Assembly (NCBI RefSeq): GCF_012273895.1
Contig: NC_052112.1
Coordinates: 868,001 to 932,000, forward strand
DNA from: Zerene cesonia
Taxonomy: Eukaryota; Arthropoda; Insecta; Lepidoptera; Pieridae
Length of the DNA stretch: 64,000 nt
Direction of reading: 5' to 3'
Under the pieces are notes generated by a model that was not told the DNA's origin, did not search any database, and was given only the letters and a program-made list of their open reading frames with translations. Of the stretch, positions 1 through 12,389 are shown piece after piece. Both the position numbers and the translations under genes were made by a program. Every line of letters starts with the position of its first letter. The first letter of the stretch is position 1.

Positions 1-60
1 TCCCCGGTGCGAGCTGGCCCAATTACCGAAGCGTGCTCGACTGCCCAATTCCCACGTACT
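1..60 (-). mobile_element. SINE-like retroposon 5' end at the window edge
   Basis: Complement of the first 50 bp of the 26746 element (GCGAGCTGGCCCAATTACCG). Confidence 0.55.
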
Positions 61-287
61 CGATCCGCTCTGTAACATAAGAAAGATTTTGTAGATCTAT
101 AGTATTTATATAGAAATAATAAATATCTGTTTTTACTATAACCCTGCCTTGGACTTGACGCTAGTCACCTAAAAACAAAGACTTTAACAAAATTAAAGAT
201 ATATGTAACAAATTAATATTACGGAGTCTACAAATAACCTCTAAATAGTTAAAACCTTCATACGCGTATTAAGCATAAGCATAAGTT

Positions 288-589
288 TCATCATCATCAT
301 CAGCCCTTATATGTTCCCACTGCTGGGACACAGGCCTCCTATGAGGGTTCAGGCCATAATCCACCACGCTGGCCAAGTGCGGGTTGGCAGATGTCACATG
401 TCGTCGAACTTTCGATTCTCGGACATGCCGGTTTCCTCACGATGTTTTCCTTCACCGTTTTAAGCAGTGGTAATGTTATCTACATGTGCAGATAAATTGA
501 AAAATCAATTTATTTCCTGCACGCTCGCCCGGTCTCGAACCCCGACTTATCAATTTTGAAGTCCGAGGTTCTCACCACTGAGCCACCAC
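288..589 (-). repeat. tRNA-derived SINE, copy 1
   Basis: On the minus strand the element starts TGGTGGCTCAGTGGTGAGAA (A-box-like), has GGGGTTCGAGACC (B box), a body and ends in a (TGA)n tail seen here as cat-cat-cat at 288-300. A near-identical copy is at 42555-42850 and a fragment at 46518-46565. Confidence 0.75.
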
Positions 590-958
590 AAGCAAAAGTT
601 TATTTTACACGAAATGTATGTTACTATGTCTGTCACCTGCAAACACGGTAACACGGAAAGAAATTCTCGAAAATACTCACAAGTCCATTATATAAACAGA
701 TTGTTATATACTTAAGAGAAAAAGGCATTTTTATGCGTAGCATAGCAATATATAATTATTTTAACACAACATTGTTTAAATAAATTGTATAATCCAACAT
801 AAATGGGACCACATAATTGGCACCTTTCAAAAAAAAAAACATTATAAAAATTGGTTCATCGAGTAGAAAGTTTAGAGGTTTAAACACAAAAAAGCAACAT
901 TCCTGCTTTTTCTAAAGTCGGTTGAAATATATCACTTAATTCAACCATCTTGTTTCAG

Positions 959-1178
959 GCAATGTTATTCTACGCTCCGAGGTGGTTATGGAAGTCCTGG
1001 GAGGGGGGCAAGATCCGCGCCCTGATGATGGATCTGGACGTGGGGGTGTGCACCGAAATAGAGAAGAAGACGAAGAAGAAACTGATCCTGGACTACCTGT
1101 GGGAGAACCTTCGGTATCACAATTGGTGGGCCTACCGCTACTACTTGTGTGAGGGGCTGGCTCTTGTCAATGTTATTG
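959..1178 (+). CDS. shakB: shakB coding exon A (cytoplasmic loop and start of membrane segment 3)
   Basis: The acceptor tgtttcag ends at 958 and the donor G|gtgagg starts at 1179. The exon opens with GCA ATG TTA TTC TAC (AMLFY), directly after the family's usual ...FFQ, so it starts in phase 0 and ends in phase 1 inside a glycine codon (NVI-G). Confidence 0.92.
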
Positions 1179-4100
1179 GTGAGGTTTTTCATGTGTTTTA
1201 AACTAGTGGTCCGTCCTGGCTTCGCCCGTGGTACATATATTACATATTAGGGATGATATACAAATCCAACGATGGAAGAATTTTGCGAATCGATCCAGCA
1301 GATCCTGAGATTTGCGCATTCGGACAAACAAAAAAAATTTTTAGCTTTATTCGTGTCGAGCATAGATAAGAATGTGGCGTTGATGAATAAAACGGCTAAA
1401 TCGATTTTCATGATAATATATCAAACATGTGTAGATACTACACAATATTTAATAAGTACGCACTTTTACATAGAGATATGTAATATAAAAAACTACGCTT
1501 ATAGTAAAGTTACGAGTAACCTAGTGTGCATAACAGTTATACCTTTTTTTTACAGTTTTAGCCTCTGTTTCACCAATTCAATTAACAGGGAAGAAGGCGT
1601 TCCTTGACCTGAAAACTTTTTATAACTTTTTCAAAACTTTTTTTTATAAATTTTTCCTTTCGACCAGTCCTTGACACACACACATCGAATAAAGAGTTAT
1701 GTATATTTTGAATTTAAAGACTCTGTGCACAAATGCTTCTATAAGAATAAATAGATATCCTACGTATAATCCTGCTAATATTATAAATGCGAAAGTTTAT
1801 AGGGATGTGTGTGTGTGTTTGTTGCTCTTTCACGCAAAAACTACTGAACCGATTGCAATGAAATTTCGTACGTTATCTACGTACGAAATTCTGGACATCT
1901 GGAATAACACATGGGCAACTTTTTATCCCGATATTCCTACGGGATAGGGACTTACGCGGGTGAAACCGCGCGGCGCAGCTAGTGATACTTATAAAAAACA
2001 TCAACGTAACTAAAACAAAACCAACCATATAATAAGAATCTCAGCAAAGTATAGTTCTGAATGTGGGAGTGGAGCATGCCACTGTGTTTCGTACGGTGGG
2101 TGGTGGAGCTGGAGGCCCGTCTCCTTCTCCTCATCCATCCCAGTCGATTCCTTTATTCTCCTCTTAATAACTTTCTAATCCTTCATCCCTTAAAAGTGGG
2201 CATCACATTTGCAGCGGCAACCATCCGACATCTGATCTGGATCACCCATTATATAAATAAACATAGCATAATTACACTAGAATAACGAAAAATAAACCAA
2301 TAAAAGTCGATACAAAGTTCACTACATTCGTGTTTATAGAAAGATCCTTACACTAAGCGAGTGAGTGACCCAAATATCTTATTCAGGAAAGATGCATTAC
2401 TAATCAAATATCACATCCCACAGAGATCGTGAAAACCGAAACAAATACCTACAAATTTTAGAATACTTTTGTATCATTCAATTTCTTTTAAAACACTGAA
2501 AATAAAAGCTGGCAAACGCGCAATGCACATTTTTATTCTTTTTTTCTGTGACGCTACAAGCATTTTCGTTTAAATGGATTTTATAAAATACATTCCATTT
2601 ATAGAGTGCTAAGTTGCCTGGTTAGTATTGATCGGCGTTATATTTTAGGAATAGATTAAAATTGCTTCCACTTTTGTGTAAGGCGTTTTCGTTTGAGATC
2701 GCTTTTAACAGAATTGACAAACATACTATACTAGTGGTATTGCTTTAAATAGTTGTTTGAGAGAGAAAATTAAGATTAAATTCGGGAACATAATATAAGA
2801 ATACATATACTAACGCATATTTCATACATTAATATGCATTCAGCATTCAAATTCGTACCAAGAATATAATTTGTAACATACCTAAATGAATAAAGTATTA
2901 ATAACTATTAAAATACATTGTAAAACGGCAAGCTAAATAAGTTAGTGCAGATCTATAATCAAATAAAAGGACGTTCTTTATGTTTGCCAGTTAATAAAAT
3001 GGACAGACGTTGAAGTGTTTTTAAACTAATGCCGAAATGACAGATTTTTATGTAAAGTATATAATGTAATAAACTGCTGAATTAGAAGTAAAAAAAAAAT
3101 ATTTTCTGGAAGAAAAGATCACCGACTGCAGTTTATAAAATATGAAAATTTACTACAAAAGGAATCATCAATCGGTTCAAAACCACAGAGTTATCGAGTG
3201 AGAAAACAAACGAAATGGTCAAGTTGAGAACCTCTTCGTTTTTGGGAACGTCGGTTAAAATTTCAGCTCAGATAACATAACAATAATGATTAAACCATAA
3301 CTTCGTCCTAGCAAGGTATATCGAAGTCCTAAATAAGTATACACTAAATAACAAAAAGTGTAAACTCCAAACTTAGATTAAATTTGTTTAGTTTTTATAA
3401 TTCCCTTGCTATGATTTACGCACGTGTACTAATTTGTAATTCAGGTCGCAATGACAACAGATGGCGCTGCCTCGATTTCGGACAGGGGCCATTAAAACAG
3501 CTTATTGGAGTTTATAAATACATTGAGGCCTTAATGCTTTCAGCAATATGAGTTGTTACTTTATACTGTACTAGTCTCTGGCCGCGGCTCCGCCCGGGTC
3601 GACCCTGTATTAAAACAAAATAAAATATACCCCGTGACACAGATTACCTGGCTTTCTAATGGTTAAATGATTTCTAACATCGGATCATAAGATTCAAGTA
3701 TTCGTCTTCTCAACGTCACAAACTAAAAAAAAATCACGAAATTTACCTCTTTTAATTTTTTGATTAAGAATCGGTTCAAGTTTTGAATTTTAATCCCAAA
3801 TATGTGGAATCGATAGTTGATGTCGTATTCTGTTTTTAAAGTTATTTATTATCTTTTAATTATTAACGATATCACTTTTAATTATAGTACGTGTTTTTTT
3901 TAAACATAGAAAATTCATGTTTAATTCTTGTATATATTTGATGCGTGAATGGCTATATAAATCAGATAAAGTTGAGACTGATTTAACATAATCGCTTTTC
4001 ACACAATTGTATATGCAGCACACGAATATTTATGAACTTTAATTCTGTTCAATATGATATGTTTTTAAGTATAGCAAAATTGTCATCGTATATTTTCAAA

Positions 4101-5593
4101 TATCATCATATCACCTCCATGTTTATTTAAACCTTGAATTCAGCTAACAGTAAATTAATAAACAAATTAAAAGTAATAAAGTAATATTAAAACCAAACTA
4201 AAACATCGGTTATCGTTAAAACCAGGTTTTTCTGGGTCGTTCCGCTTATTTATTGGCCCGATAGAAAACAGCGTGGCCGGCGTTTTTTCCATGTGAAGCC
4301 CTTATTTTTGTTATTGGGACACGGAAATGCCGCTCGAAGCAGAATCGCCTTGTATAATAAGCCTTTTTCAATAATTTTGCCGTGGAAAGGGGCTTCTCTT
4401 TTCTAAACACAGGTTTATATCCGCCCTGTATATTTCTGTACCAACTAAAAACGAGTTGAGGTCAAAATAGAGCGAAAATCAATAAGTTGTAAGCGCCAGG
4501 CCCACGACTTACTGGTACAATAACTTATAGCCTGTCTAATATAACCCTAGATTGTCGTTTTAACTGACATATAAGCTAAACAGAACTTATCCAGATGTAA
4601 GTCTTGGTCTTGGTCTTGGAGTTTGTTTTAGTATCGTATGTCAAAGTGTCCCCATTGTCCAGCTAAAGCTCTCAATGGAAAATGTTTTTCTTGAATTTGA
4701 AATTGTTGTATTGATTTGTGCCTTCATTCCAGGGCAAATGTTCCTGATGAACCGGTTCTTCGACGGCGAGTTCATGACCTTCGGCCTGGACGTAATCGCC
4801 TACATGGAGTCTGACCAGGAAGACCGGATCGACCCTATGATTTACATATTTCCTAGGTTGGTATTTGTATGGACCTTACAGGTCTTGGTTTTAGGTTCTG
4901 AGAACTTATATTTATAATTTATTATTACATTTAAAAAAAATCGAATTTGAGACATTGTGACAAAAACATGTACTCTTTCACGATTATGACTCTCGAAGGT
5001 AAATTTAACTTTCATTCTATAAACCAAAAGGGTTTAATTTCAATAAACCAGCCAGAAAATATCGAGAATTTATTGAAGACTATATTTGATATTATTACTA
5101 TTAAATTGGATAACCATGAAAATCTTAATGTTTTTTCCCATGAATAGATCTAAAACAGCTTGGTTCAGGTCAATATTTATGTTTCAGAATGGTGAAGTGT
5201 ACACTATTCAATAAATTTGGATCATCGGGCGAAGTGGAGAGACACGACGCGCTCTGCATTCTGCCGCTGAACGTGGTCAATGAGAAAATTTACGTGTTTC
5301 TCTGGTTCTGGTTCGTCATCCTAGGAATCCTCACATTCATCACCCTCATATATAGAATCGTCATCATCTTCTCCCCACGCATGAGAGTCTACATGATGAG
5401 AATGAGATTCAGGCTGGTCAGACGAGACAATGTAGATACCATCGTACGGCGGAGCAAAATGGGAGATTGGTACTTACTTTACATCCTTGGGGAGAATCTC
5501 GACTCGGTCATATTCAGAGACATCATGCACGAGTTCGCGAATAAGTTAAATCACAACTATCAACATCATATCCACGGTGTTCCTGACGCGTGA
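959..5593 (+). CDS. shakB: shaking-B-type innexin, C-terminal three coding exons (partial gene)
   Basis: Gap-junction channel subunit of the plasma membrane. Seen: three exons, 959-1178, 4733-4856 and 5188-5593, join in phase (phase 1, then phase 2) into 249 residues ending in TGA. Residues 1-73 carry PRWLWKSWEGGK and the cytoplasmic stretch LWENLRYHNWWAYRYYLCE leading into the third membrane segment. Residues 75-115 carry FLMNRFFDGEF and DPMIYIFPR of the second extracellular loop. The last exon supplies the two loop cysteines (KCTLF and HDALC), the fourth membrane segment (about YVFLWFWFVILGILTF) and a cytoplasmic tail with FSPRMRVY and RRSKMGDW. Known: these motifs match ShakB (Passover) better than Inx2 or ogre. 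The roughly 120 N-terminal residues (first membrane segment, first loop, YYQWV) are missing, so those exons must lie before base 1. In Drosophila ShakB makes electrical synapses; that role is carried over by homology. Confidence 0.93.
1204..1335 (-). mobile_element. Helitron-like fragment, GTGGTACATA family
   Basis: Contains GGCTTCGCCCGTGGTACATA and ATCGATCCAGCAGATCCTGA. Lies right behind the shakB exon A donor. Confidence 0.45.
1770..1982 (+). mobile_element. Lep1-type non-autonomous Helitron, full length
   Basis: Starts TCCTGCTAATATTATAAATG, ends with the hairpin GCGGGTGAAACCGCG and GCAGCTAG before T. An internal 12-bp palindrome lies at 1862-1890. In a shakB intron. This is the reference description for the copies below (consensus: 5'-TCCTACTAATATTATAAATG ... 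GCTAG-3'). Confidence 0.8.
2064..2225 (+). mobile_element. SINE-like retroposon, internally deleted
   Basis: GTGGGAGTGGAGCATGCCAC joins the 5' tip to the middle; the GGCGGTGGTGATCGC end is lost. In a shakB intron. Confidence 0.5.
2226..4732. other. shakB intron, nothing recognisable
   Basis: AT-rich; apart from repeat pieces at 3155-3275 and a Helitron-like tip near 3570 (CTAGTCTCTGGCCGCGGCTC) I see nothing. Confidence 0.5.
4733..4856 (+). CDS. shakB: shakB coding exon B (second extracellular loop)
   Basis: The acceptor cattccag ends at 4732 and the donor AG|gttggt starts at 4857. It encodes QMFLMNRFFDGEF...DPMIYIFP and ends in phase 2 in an arginine codon. The intron before it is 3554 bp. 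Confidence 0.92.
5188..5593 (+). CDS. shakB: shakB terminal coding exon (loop cysteines, membrane segment 4, C-terminal tail)
   Basis: The acceptor tatgtttcag ends at 5187; AG from the previous exon plus A makes the arginine codon. It runs 134 residues after that to TGA at 5591-5593. The intron before it is only 331 bp. The tail ends HIHGVPDA. Confidence 0.93.
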
Positions 5594-6230
5594 CCTCCGG
5601 TGCCAGGGTGGGTGTTCCACACGTGACTGACGTCATTACAGCGCCACATGGACCCTCCCGTCTGAGTGCGCTGTAATTAACAAAGTGTCAACAGACTTCC
5701 AAATTTTTTTCGTTCACATGTGAACATTACATTAGCGGACCTAATTGACTGCCTAGAGGCACCCCACGCCCACGCTGGACGTTAAATCCGCGGAGTGTAT
5801 CATGTATATCAAAGACTTGTTTAAACTGTATTTTTAAACTTAACAGTGCAATTCTAAAAGCAATAATAGATTGTACTTAATGTTTAAGAACGTGATCTCA
5901 GGATGAATTATGTCGAAAGCCTTTAAAAAGTCATCGGTGACGGCTATCCCGTTAGAGTGTCTAGTGTTCAACTTTTAGAAGTACTTTTACTAGTAGTTTG
6001 GCTGCTCTTAGAAATTGTTTGTCGAGATCGCTTCGTTTCTGTAAACTAGCGAATAATATTGAAGATAAGCACACAGATAGCACACCACTTGTCTTTTTAC
6101 ACGATTTCTCACTTGCAAAATGTTTCAGACCAAATATGAAATTAAAAGCAATAATTAAATAATCTATGAACGATGTAAGAATTTTAGATTTAAGGTTGAT
6201 TGGCAATAAATCGATGGTAAAATAAAACTA
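5594..6230 (+). other. probable shakB 3' untranslated region
   Basis: No coding signal. A possible polyadenylation signal AATAAA lies at 6205-6210. An E-box CACGTG (5620-5625) is followed immediately by a full CRE palindrome TGACGTCA (5628-5635). The true 3' end is not known from sequence alone. Confidence 0.4.
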
Positions 6231-7689
6231 TTGTCTAGGAACTAAATACATTGTGACATATTTGTCCACATGCGTACTCAAACTTTTGCGCGCCAAAAGA
6301 CATAATTACGTAATTAAATCAGGAAATGAGTAATTTGAAATAAGAATAAGTGGAATTGGCATTGAGAATTCTTATCTTCAATTTGCTCATTCAGTCAGTT
6401 ATTATTTCGACTTACGACGGAAAGAAAATCGATCCGAAAGGTTTTCTACAAGCGGGTTGCACAGGAAAATTTATATGTTATCTAGATGAATGCTGAAATA
6501 GATTGATTTTGTATTCATCTCGTTCAGATTCATCTAGAATTTTTATTAAAAGGGTCGGCTGAAAGATTTTAGACGAAATATGTTGGAATCTTGTTGTGTT
6601 TAATAGTAGTTTATATTGTATATGTAAAGGTTGTTTGTCTGTTCCAGTGTAAGCTGTAACATTAGTGCCACTGATGTTTTCTTTACTTGCCAATATCGAT
6701 ATTATTTAGCTAACTCAATAAACACATACTAAATTAATAAAAATTATTATATATACACGAATACTGCCATTGGATAGATTTAATCGAGCATTAAGCATTA
6801 TAGCGCATTTAAATTTAATATTTATATGTTTTAGCGCCGAAATCTGGAAATGTTGCCAAAACTATATCAGTTATTTCAATTCTAAATTGATCTTAAACGA
6901 TGTATATATACAAGGTAGATTAATGAAAATATTAAAACAGATTGACCAAAGTGTTCATATGCCATGAGGCGTTCATTTCCAGATTTATGCCCTAATGAAT
7001 CTATTTATTTCTAGTCACTTATTGACATAGTTATTGACGGTGCGGTTTCTGCATTGCCAATTACTACGTTGGTCGGATAAATCATGAGAATAATTTATCG
7101 AGAATGAAACAGTATTGTATTTAGAATCATAAGCGCCAAATATTGTGCCAAAAGTGTTAAATAGAGGGATGTCAAGAAACGAAGAAGTTACCACGAGAGA
7201 TACCAAATAAATAACGAAAATACTGTATGCTTTTTTATTTGTGCCTTCACACCTGGACCTGAGAACTACGCTATGTTAAAAACTTTAAATGAACACTTTG
7301 TTGGATGTTTTATCGAGATTTTTAATGTTATTTTTGTTTCTAAGACATATCGGTTAGTAATTTGAGCAGTGGTGTTTTAAATGAATCATTTAGGCACCAT
7401 TTTGTGAGTGCATCTCAATTTTTAATTGTGTTATTGTTTTAAAATATACTAAGACTAGTGCACCGATATTAAGAAAAAGAGGATTGTATCCCTTGAGTGG
7501 GAATAACAAATAGGCCATAAATTTTGCCTATGATATTAAATATCAAAAAGTAAATAAATATCTAAGTCAGTGAAAAAAGTCCCGAAATTCAGTTATTTTT
7601 TAAATCATGAACTTACAAGCTTTACCACTGATAATGCATTATATTATATAATATGTAATACATACGCATAATCATTATTTATATACACA

Positions 7690-7893
7690 CTAACAGTATT
7701 AATGTGAAAGTTTGTTTGTTTGGATGTTTGTCTGTCAATCATGCTGAAACTACTGGACAGTTTTTATTAAAAATGGGTACACAGACAGGGTATGAGATGA
7801 GTTATGTGATAGGACACTTTTTATCTCGATGAAATGCTCCCTTGGGATAAAGCAGGAATCTTGATATCGGGCGGATCCAGGACGAGCGTCTAG
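7690..7893 (+). mobile_element. Helitron-like element, GTCAATCATGCTGAAACT family
   Basis: Body shared with 33518-33715 (CTGTCAATCATGCTGAAAC; ACAGACAGGGTATGAG); ends CGAGCGTCTAG. Confidence 0.5.
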
Positions 7894-7924
7894 TATCAAA
7901 GAAAACTAACCCTAAGTTGAGAGG

Positions 7925-7990
7925 CGATGCTACGTGGGTTCGAATCCTGCCTCGGGACATTTTTTCTATTTAATTTTCTATTATTAAAAA
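7925..7990 (+). repeat. single-arm relic of the fold-back/tRNA-like family
   Basis: GGGTTCGAATCCTGCCTCGG followed by a T-rich ttttttctattt stretch, as in the right half of 45797-46003. Another lone arm is at about 15743-15795. Confidence 0.4.
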
Positions 7991-9644
7991 GGAATGATTT
8001 CTCAAATAAAACTGATGTTTCCAGCTGACGTTCACATATTCATACTATTGGATATACATATTTAGAGTTTATTTTTTACAATTTTCTCGAAATTTTATCA
8101 AAATTAGTACTTCAGTTTAGGTGAAAATTTACCTACTTTAACGCTCATAATTAATAATGCATTTAGATGCGCTAAAATAAATTTATTTAAATGAAATTTC
8201 ACTATTAAAGAAAACACGGACATATGTTCGTTGGTATAAAAATAAAAAAACCTGCCTCTAAAAATACATTTCAAGAAAAACTAAACCGCCCTCAAATTGT
8301 CACAAGTACACACTTAAATGTTTAAGTTTGACTCAAAAGTTTGAATGCTGTATGAAGCATACGAGTATACAGGCGCTGTATATCAGTTCTATTTTATGAA
8401 TCCTAAGATCGTTGTGACGCTTCGATGTAGATTTATAAAAGTGCTGTAACACTATTTTCGTTTTAATCATTATCAGAATTTATCCTCTGATAGATGATTT
8501 TAACTTATTTATAAAGATCGATAACTGTTTGAAACCGATTAACTCAAAAATGAAATTATTTATTAAAGTACCCTTAAGTCTCTCACTACCCAAAATCTTT
8601 CACTGCTTAAGTATATTATTGTTCATTAGGTATACCTTACTTTGGCTTTTTAGAATTTAAAGTATTCAGGTATATATGATTGTCTAGGCGGTTAGCACCC
8701 AAACCCCGATATTGTCTAGTTATTCTAAAATGCACACTGATTTCATAGTATATGGGAAAATAAGTAAATAAATTTCAAACGATAGATGCGACACTTTTCA
8801 ACAGCTGCAGCTTCCATCTAATTTCTCTATGTTCACCCAAAGAAATTGGGAGCAAGTTTTCTGCAGCGCTAGTTTCGCTTACAGGATCATAAACATTTCA
8901 CAAACTGCAGTGCACATTAAAAATTAACAGGTTTATTGGCCCGGCCTTAAGTCTATAAGGGAAGTTAAGGAGCATACGTTGGGAATAGTTTGCCAATTCT
9001 TTAAGAAAATTCAGCTACAAAATATAACGTATTTTTTAACAATGCTAATCACGTAAGACGACCAATATATGAGTTCTGCGTGGTTTTTTAAATCTGCATA
9101 GAGCGCTCGCATTGCTTCACAATACATACTTTATCCACAAAAAGTTATTTTACATAAAATTTCGGTAATCATTCGATATAGCACCAGAAGCTTTTTTAAA
9201 GATATGTTTGTATTTTTAATTCTTTTAAATAAATTAAAATAACCTAATATAAACTCTTTCATCCGTACCCATTGTTGTTTATTATCAACGCTTCATAGAC
9301 TAAAGACAAGTAAAATATATGAAACATAATAAATAATGTTCACAGATAATTCAAGTACATATTAACGGCTTAGAACGTTCTTAACTGAATGAAATAAAAG
9401 TCTGCTATAGGTTATATTAAAATATCGGTCAAGTTCAAAGAAGGGATAAGTCGGTCGAGAGGTTGACGAGTCTTAAGTCTTTTTCAACGATTATCAATAT
9501 ATGAACAAAACTGGATTTACATTCTTTTAAACGGAACTGTTAATTTTATATCACAAGAACATTTGTTTTAAAATGTAGAAATTATAAATAAGCATAAACT
9601 CGTCGCTCGAGTCTTCCTTCATCATTTCAACAGCTAGGAAGAGA

Positions 9645-9778
9645 ATTTTCTCCCAACGTCAATTTTTCCTAACAACTGCAACCTGGACCACATCAAAGCT
9701 GGGATGAAAAGGCTCCTTCTAGGCAAACGAGCATCCAAGTACTTCGCCGCTTCTCATCAAAGCCAAACCAATTGAATA
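9645..9778 (+). pseudogene. short LINE reverse-transcriptase C-terminal fragment
   Basis: Frame reads FPNNCNLDHIKAGMKRLLLG KRASKYF and stops, resembling the ...FK..V.R.LLGKRA C-terminus seen at 14700-14760. No other element parts are visible nearby. Confidence 0.5.
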
Positions 9779-10084
9779 TAACACAGACCATATCCATGTA
9801 TGCTTCAAAAATATAGAAAAAAGAACTTCGTTTAAATAAAATTAGATGCGTCAAAACTAGAACGCAGTTAAGGACGCCAAGGAGCTTAAATTTTTGACCT
9901 TTGATATTTTAACAATATCTCTTATGGATTCGAAAAAGTCTGATTTGATGGCGTTTTAGTTTGTTTGTTTTAGTCACTCGAATACTTCTGTTTCATGTTA
10001 TGTTGCAAATTAATTATTTTTTTGTATTTTATTTGCTACAGTTAATAACGTATATATTTGAATTGTACTATCTTAATAATATAT

Positions 10085-10190
10085 TGGTTGTCGCTTCGTG
10101 CCATCAAGTACACGTTAAACATTCCTTTACCATAAGGTTGCCTGGAAGAGACTGCTATTGAGCAATAAGCCGCCTTTTAATACATATATT
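10085..10190 (+). repeat. LINE 3' end fragment (GGTTGCCTGGAAGAGA family)
   Basis: Contains GGTTGCCTGGAAGAGACTGC followed by AGCAATAAGCCGCCTTTTAA, a conserved lepidopteran LINE 3' end. A minus-strand copy is at 32395-32510. Confidence 0.6.
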
Positions 10191-10689
10191 CCGGCAAAGT
10201 CTTTTATTATACTGACTTCTTTATTTTTTACCGGTGATATGTACTATAAATAATAAATAATCTTCATATAAACGCTTTGTACAGACCATTTTAACCGGTT
10301 TAAAATTAATATAATATATATTTTTTTGTATTGTCTATCGCTTATCTGTCAAATAGGGATTTCCATTGCTTTTTACACACTAAAGTATATCAGTGACATT
10401 TGACTCTTTCGTTCCTAATAATCGTATTAATTTATATTCGAATTACAAAACAATTTTTATTGTTTATGATTACGCGCTGACACGGAAAACCCCCAAACTA
10501 TATGGGCATTACCGAGAATTATCTGTTCTCTTCTTAAAAATATTAATTATAGTTTTAAACACTAACTGACACGCTTAACTAAGGTATCTCTTTTCTTATA
10601 CTTATATATGTAAGGAAATTATTTATGTCTACAGATCCTAATTAGGAACTTATGATTCACACCGCTCATTTTCAAATTGAATCTGTCTG

Positions 10690-10765
10690 TTTAAAGTTGT
10701 TGAAAGTCGAGTCTCAAAAACTCGGTTACATACAAACATACAGGTGAAGCTAATAAAAGCGTGTT
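10690..10765 (+). repeat. CATACAGGTGAAGCTAATAAAAG dispersed repeat
   Basis: Related pieces at 45010-45080 (+), 30066-30150 (-) and 46805-46870 (-). Looks like the end of a retroelement, family not known to me. Confidence 0.4.
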
Positions 10766-11012
10766 TGTTTATTAAAATGTCTTGAAATTTAATACCAATT
10801 TTTATACTTCGCTCAATGTTAAAAATGTAACAGATATTAAATAAAAAATATTTTAATTAAACCAATAAGAAATTGATTTCTACGATGACGATTCTTAAGC
10901 ACATCTAAAATTAGTACTTACAGCAGACTAAATAAATCGTTAATTTGTATTTAAGTTGGTTCGTAAATAGAAATCATGACAGCACAAAATGCGTACGGCC
11001 ATATTGGGATAT

Positions 11013-11046
11013 ATTCAGTAGATATTCTGGGGAATATCTACTGAAT
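11013..11046. repeat. 15-bp inverted repeat with 4-bp loop
   Basis: Arms 11013-11027 (ATTCAGTAGATATTC) and 11032-11046, loop TGGG. Perfect. Intergenic, upstream of the SVWC gene. Confidence 0.85.
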
Positions 11047-11428
11047 TTGACAACATATGCAAAAGCATGGACGATAAGCAAACTATTTCTCATTTATAAA
11101 GCATTTAAATGCTATAAAATTAATATTGGACGAGCTAGACGCTCGTGCTCTATGATTGTGAAATACACGTAATGTTTAAACAGGCATTATTGAAACATCT
11201 GGTCATTATACACAGCGTTGTCTGGAGTAAATAAATCATTTCACCGACTGTTACTCCCAGCCATAAAACGTATTGTGATTTTGAAGCAGTAATATTTGCG
11301 TAGTGATGGTAGACACCTATTTGATTAAACGTAAAAATAGTGCTGATCGAATGGCTGTCATGGCGGGCAGTTCCTAGAAACTAAACAACGAAGAAGGAAA
11401 GAGATCACATCAAATTAAACATAGCGTA

Positions 11429-11626
11429 TCACTACATAATATAAGACAAAGTCACTTTCTCTGTCCCTATGTCCCTATGTATGCTTAAATCTATAAAGCT
11501 ACGCAATGGATTTTGATGGGGTTTTTTTTAATAGATAGAGTGATTGAAGATGAAGCTTTATAGGTATAATAAGATCTATTAAACTACTCCGAATTTAACG
11601 CGTGCGAAGCGGCGGGCAAAATCTAG
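11429..11626 (+). mobile_element. Helitron-like element, TCACTACATA family
   Basis: Starts TCACTACATAATATAAGAC, has ATTTTGATGGGGTTTTTTTT in the body and ends GCGAAGCGGCGGGCAAAATC TAG. Other copies: 27798-27998, 50879-51085, 31458-31642 and 62921-63122. Confidence 0.65.
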
Positions 11627-12092
11627 TGTTATGTAAAAGTTGACGTAAAAAAATCCGAATGTGTCTTTTATCTCCTGATTTAATTATTATTTCCCTTTTA
11701 ATGATCAGCAGCTGCGGAGATAAATCAAATAAGTATTTACATAGCTAGGTAACCTTTAACTCACAGAATCAGTTCTTGGTCGATCTATTATCAGTCATAA
11801 TTCCAATTATGTGTAGCGATCTTATTATAGCGAAGTTTTACAATATACAGGATGTCCCTAGAAAGACTGTGAAGAGTGAGGCAGAGCACCCCTTGGGCTA
11901 CCATCATCACCCCCACATGAGTGGTGCGATTTTTTGTAGTTTATGTGCTTTGAGATTTTTCTCATACATCTCGGAGAGACAATTCTAAACATATTAAAGT
12001 GAATAATGGAAATAACTCCTTGATTTTAAATTTCGTATTTACGGGCCGGTCTATTTAATATAAATATATTGCGTCATAAAAACACAGAACAA
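11627..12092. other. intergenic, upstream of SVWC exon 1a
   Basis: Nothing recognised except an ACAGGATGTCCC repeat tip at about 11848. Confidence 0.45.
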
Positions 12093-12263
12093 TTTATAAG
12101 GATGTGTGTGTGTTTGTTACTCTTTCACGAAAAACCTACTGAACCGATTGCAATGAAATTTGCTATGTACACAGCTGGACAACTAGAATAATATATAGGC
12201 TTTTCATCCCGACATTCCTACGGGATACGGACTTACGCGGGTGAAACCGCGTGGCGCAGCTAG
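12093..12263 (+). mobile_element. Lep1-type Helitron, 5'-truncated
   Basis: Begins inside the element at TTTATAAGGATGTG and keeps the 3' hairpin and CTAG. It ends 70 bp before the SVWC exon 1a TATA box. Confidence 0.75.
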
Positions 12264-12332
12264 TATTTCAATAATTTTATGACGACTAAAACCAAGTGGA
12301 AATGTCGTCACAGTCGTCTTTCCTACACTCTG

Positions 12333-12340
12333 TATAAAAG
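12333..12340 (+). promoter_or_regulatory. TATA box for SVWC exon 1a
   Basis: TATAAAAG lies 50 bp before the exon 1a start codon, which leaves room for a start site near 12362 and a short leader. It sits 70 bp downstream of the 3' end of a truncated Helitron. Confidence 0.55.
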
Positions 12341-12389
12341 AACTGATACTTCTTAGAGATAGTACAGTTACAAACGAGAAATCAACGAA

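Larger units (their letters stand above)
6231..11428. other. intergenic DNA between shakB and the SVWC gene
   Basis: AT-rich. Apart from the repeats listed (7690, 7925, 9645, 10085, 10690, 11013) no coding or RNA gene is seen. Confidence 0.5.

Noticed and set aside
959..5593. Naming the plus-strand innexin Inx2
   Set aside because: The motifs LWENLRYHNWWAYRYY, SWEGGK and FSPRMRVY are those I know from ShakB and differ from Inx2.
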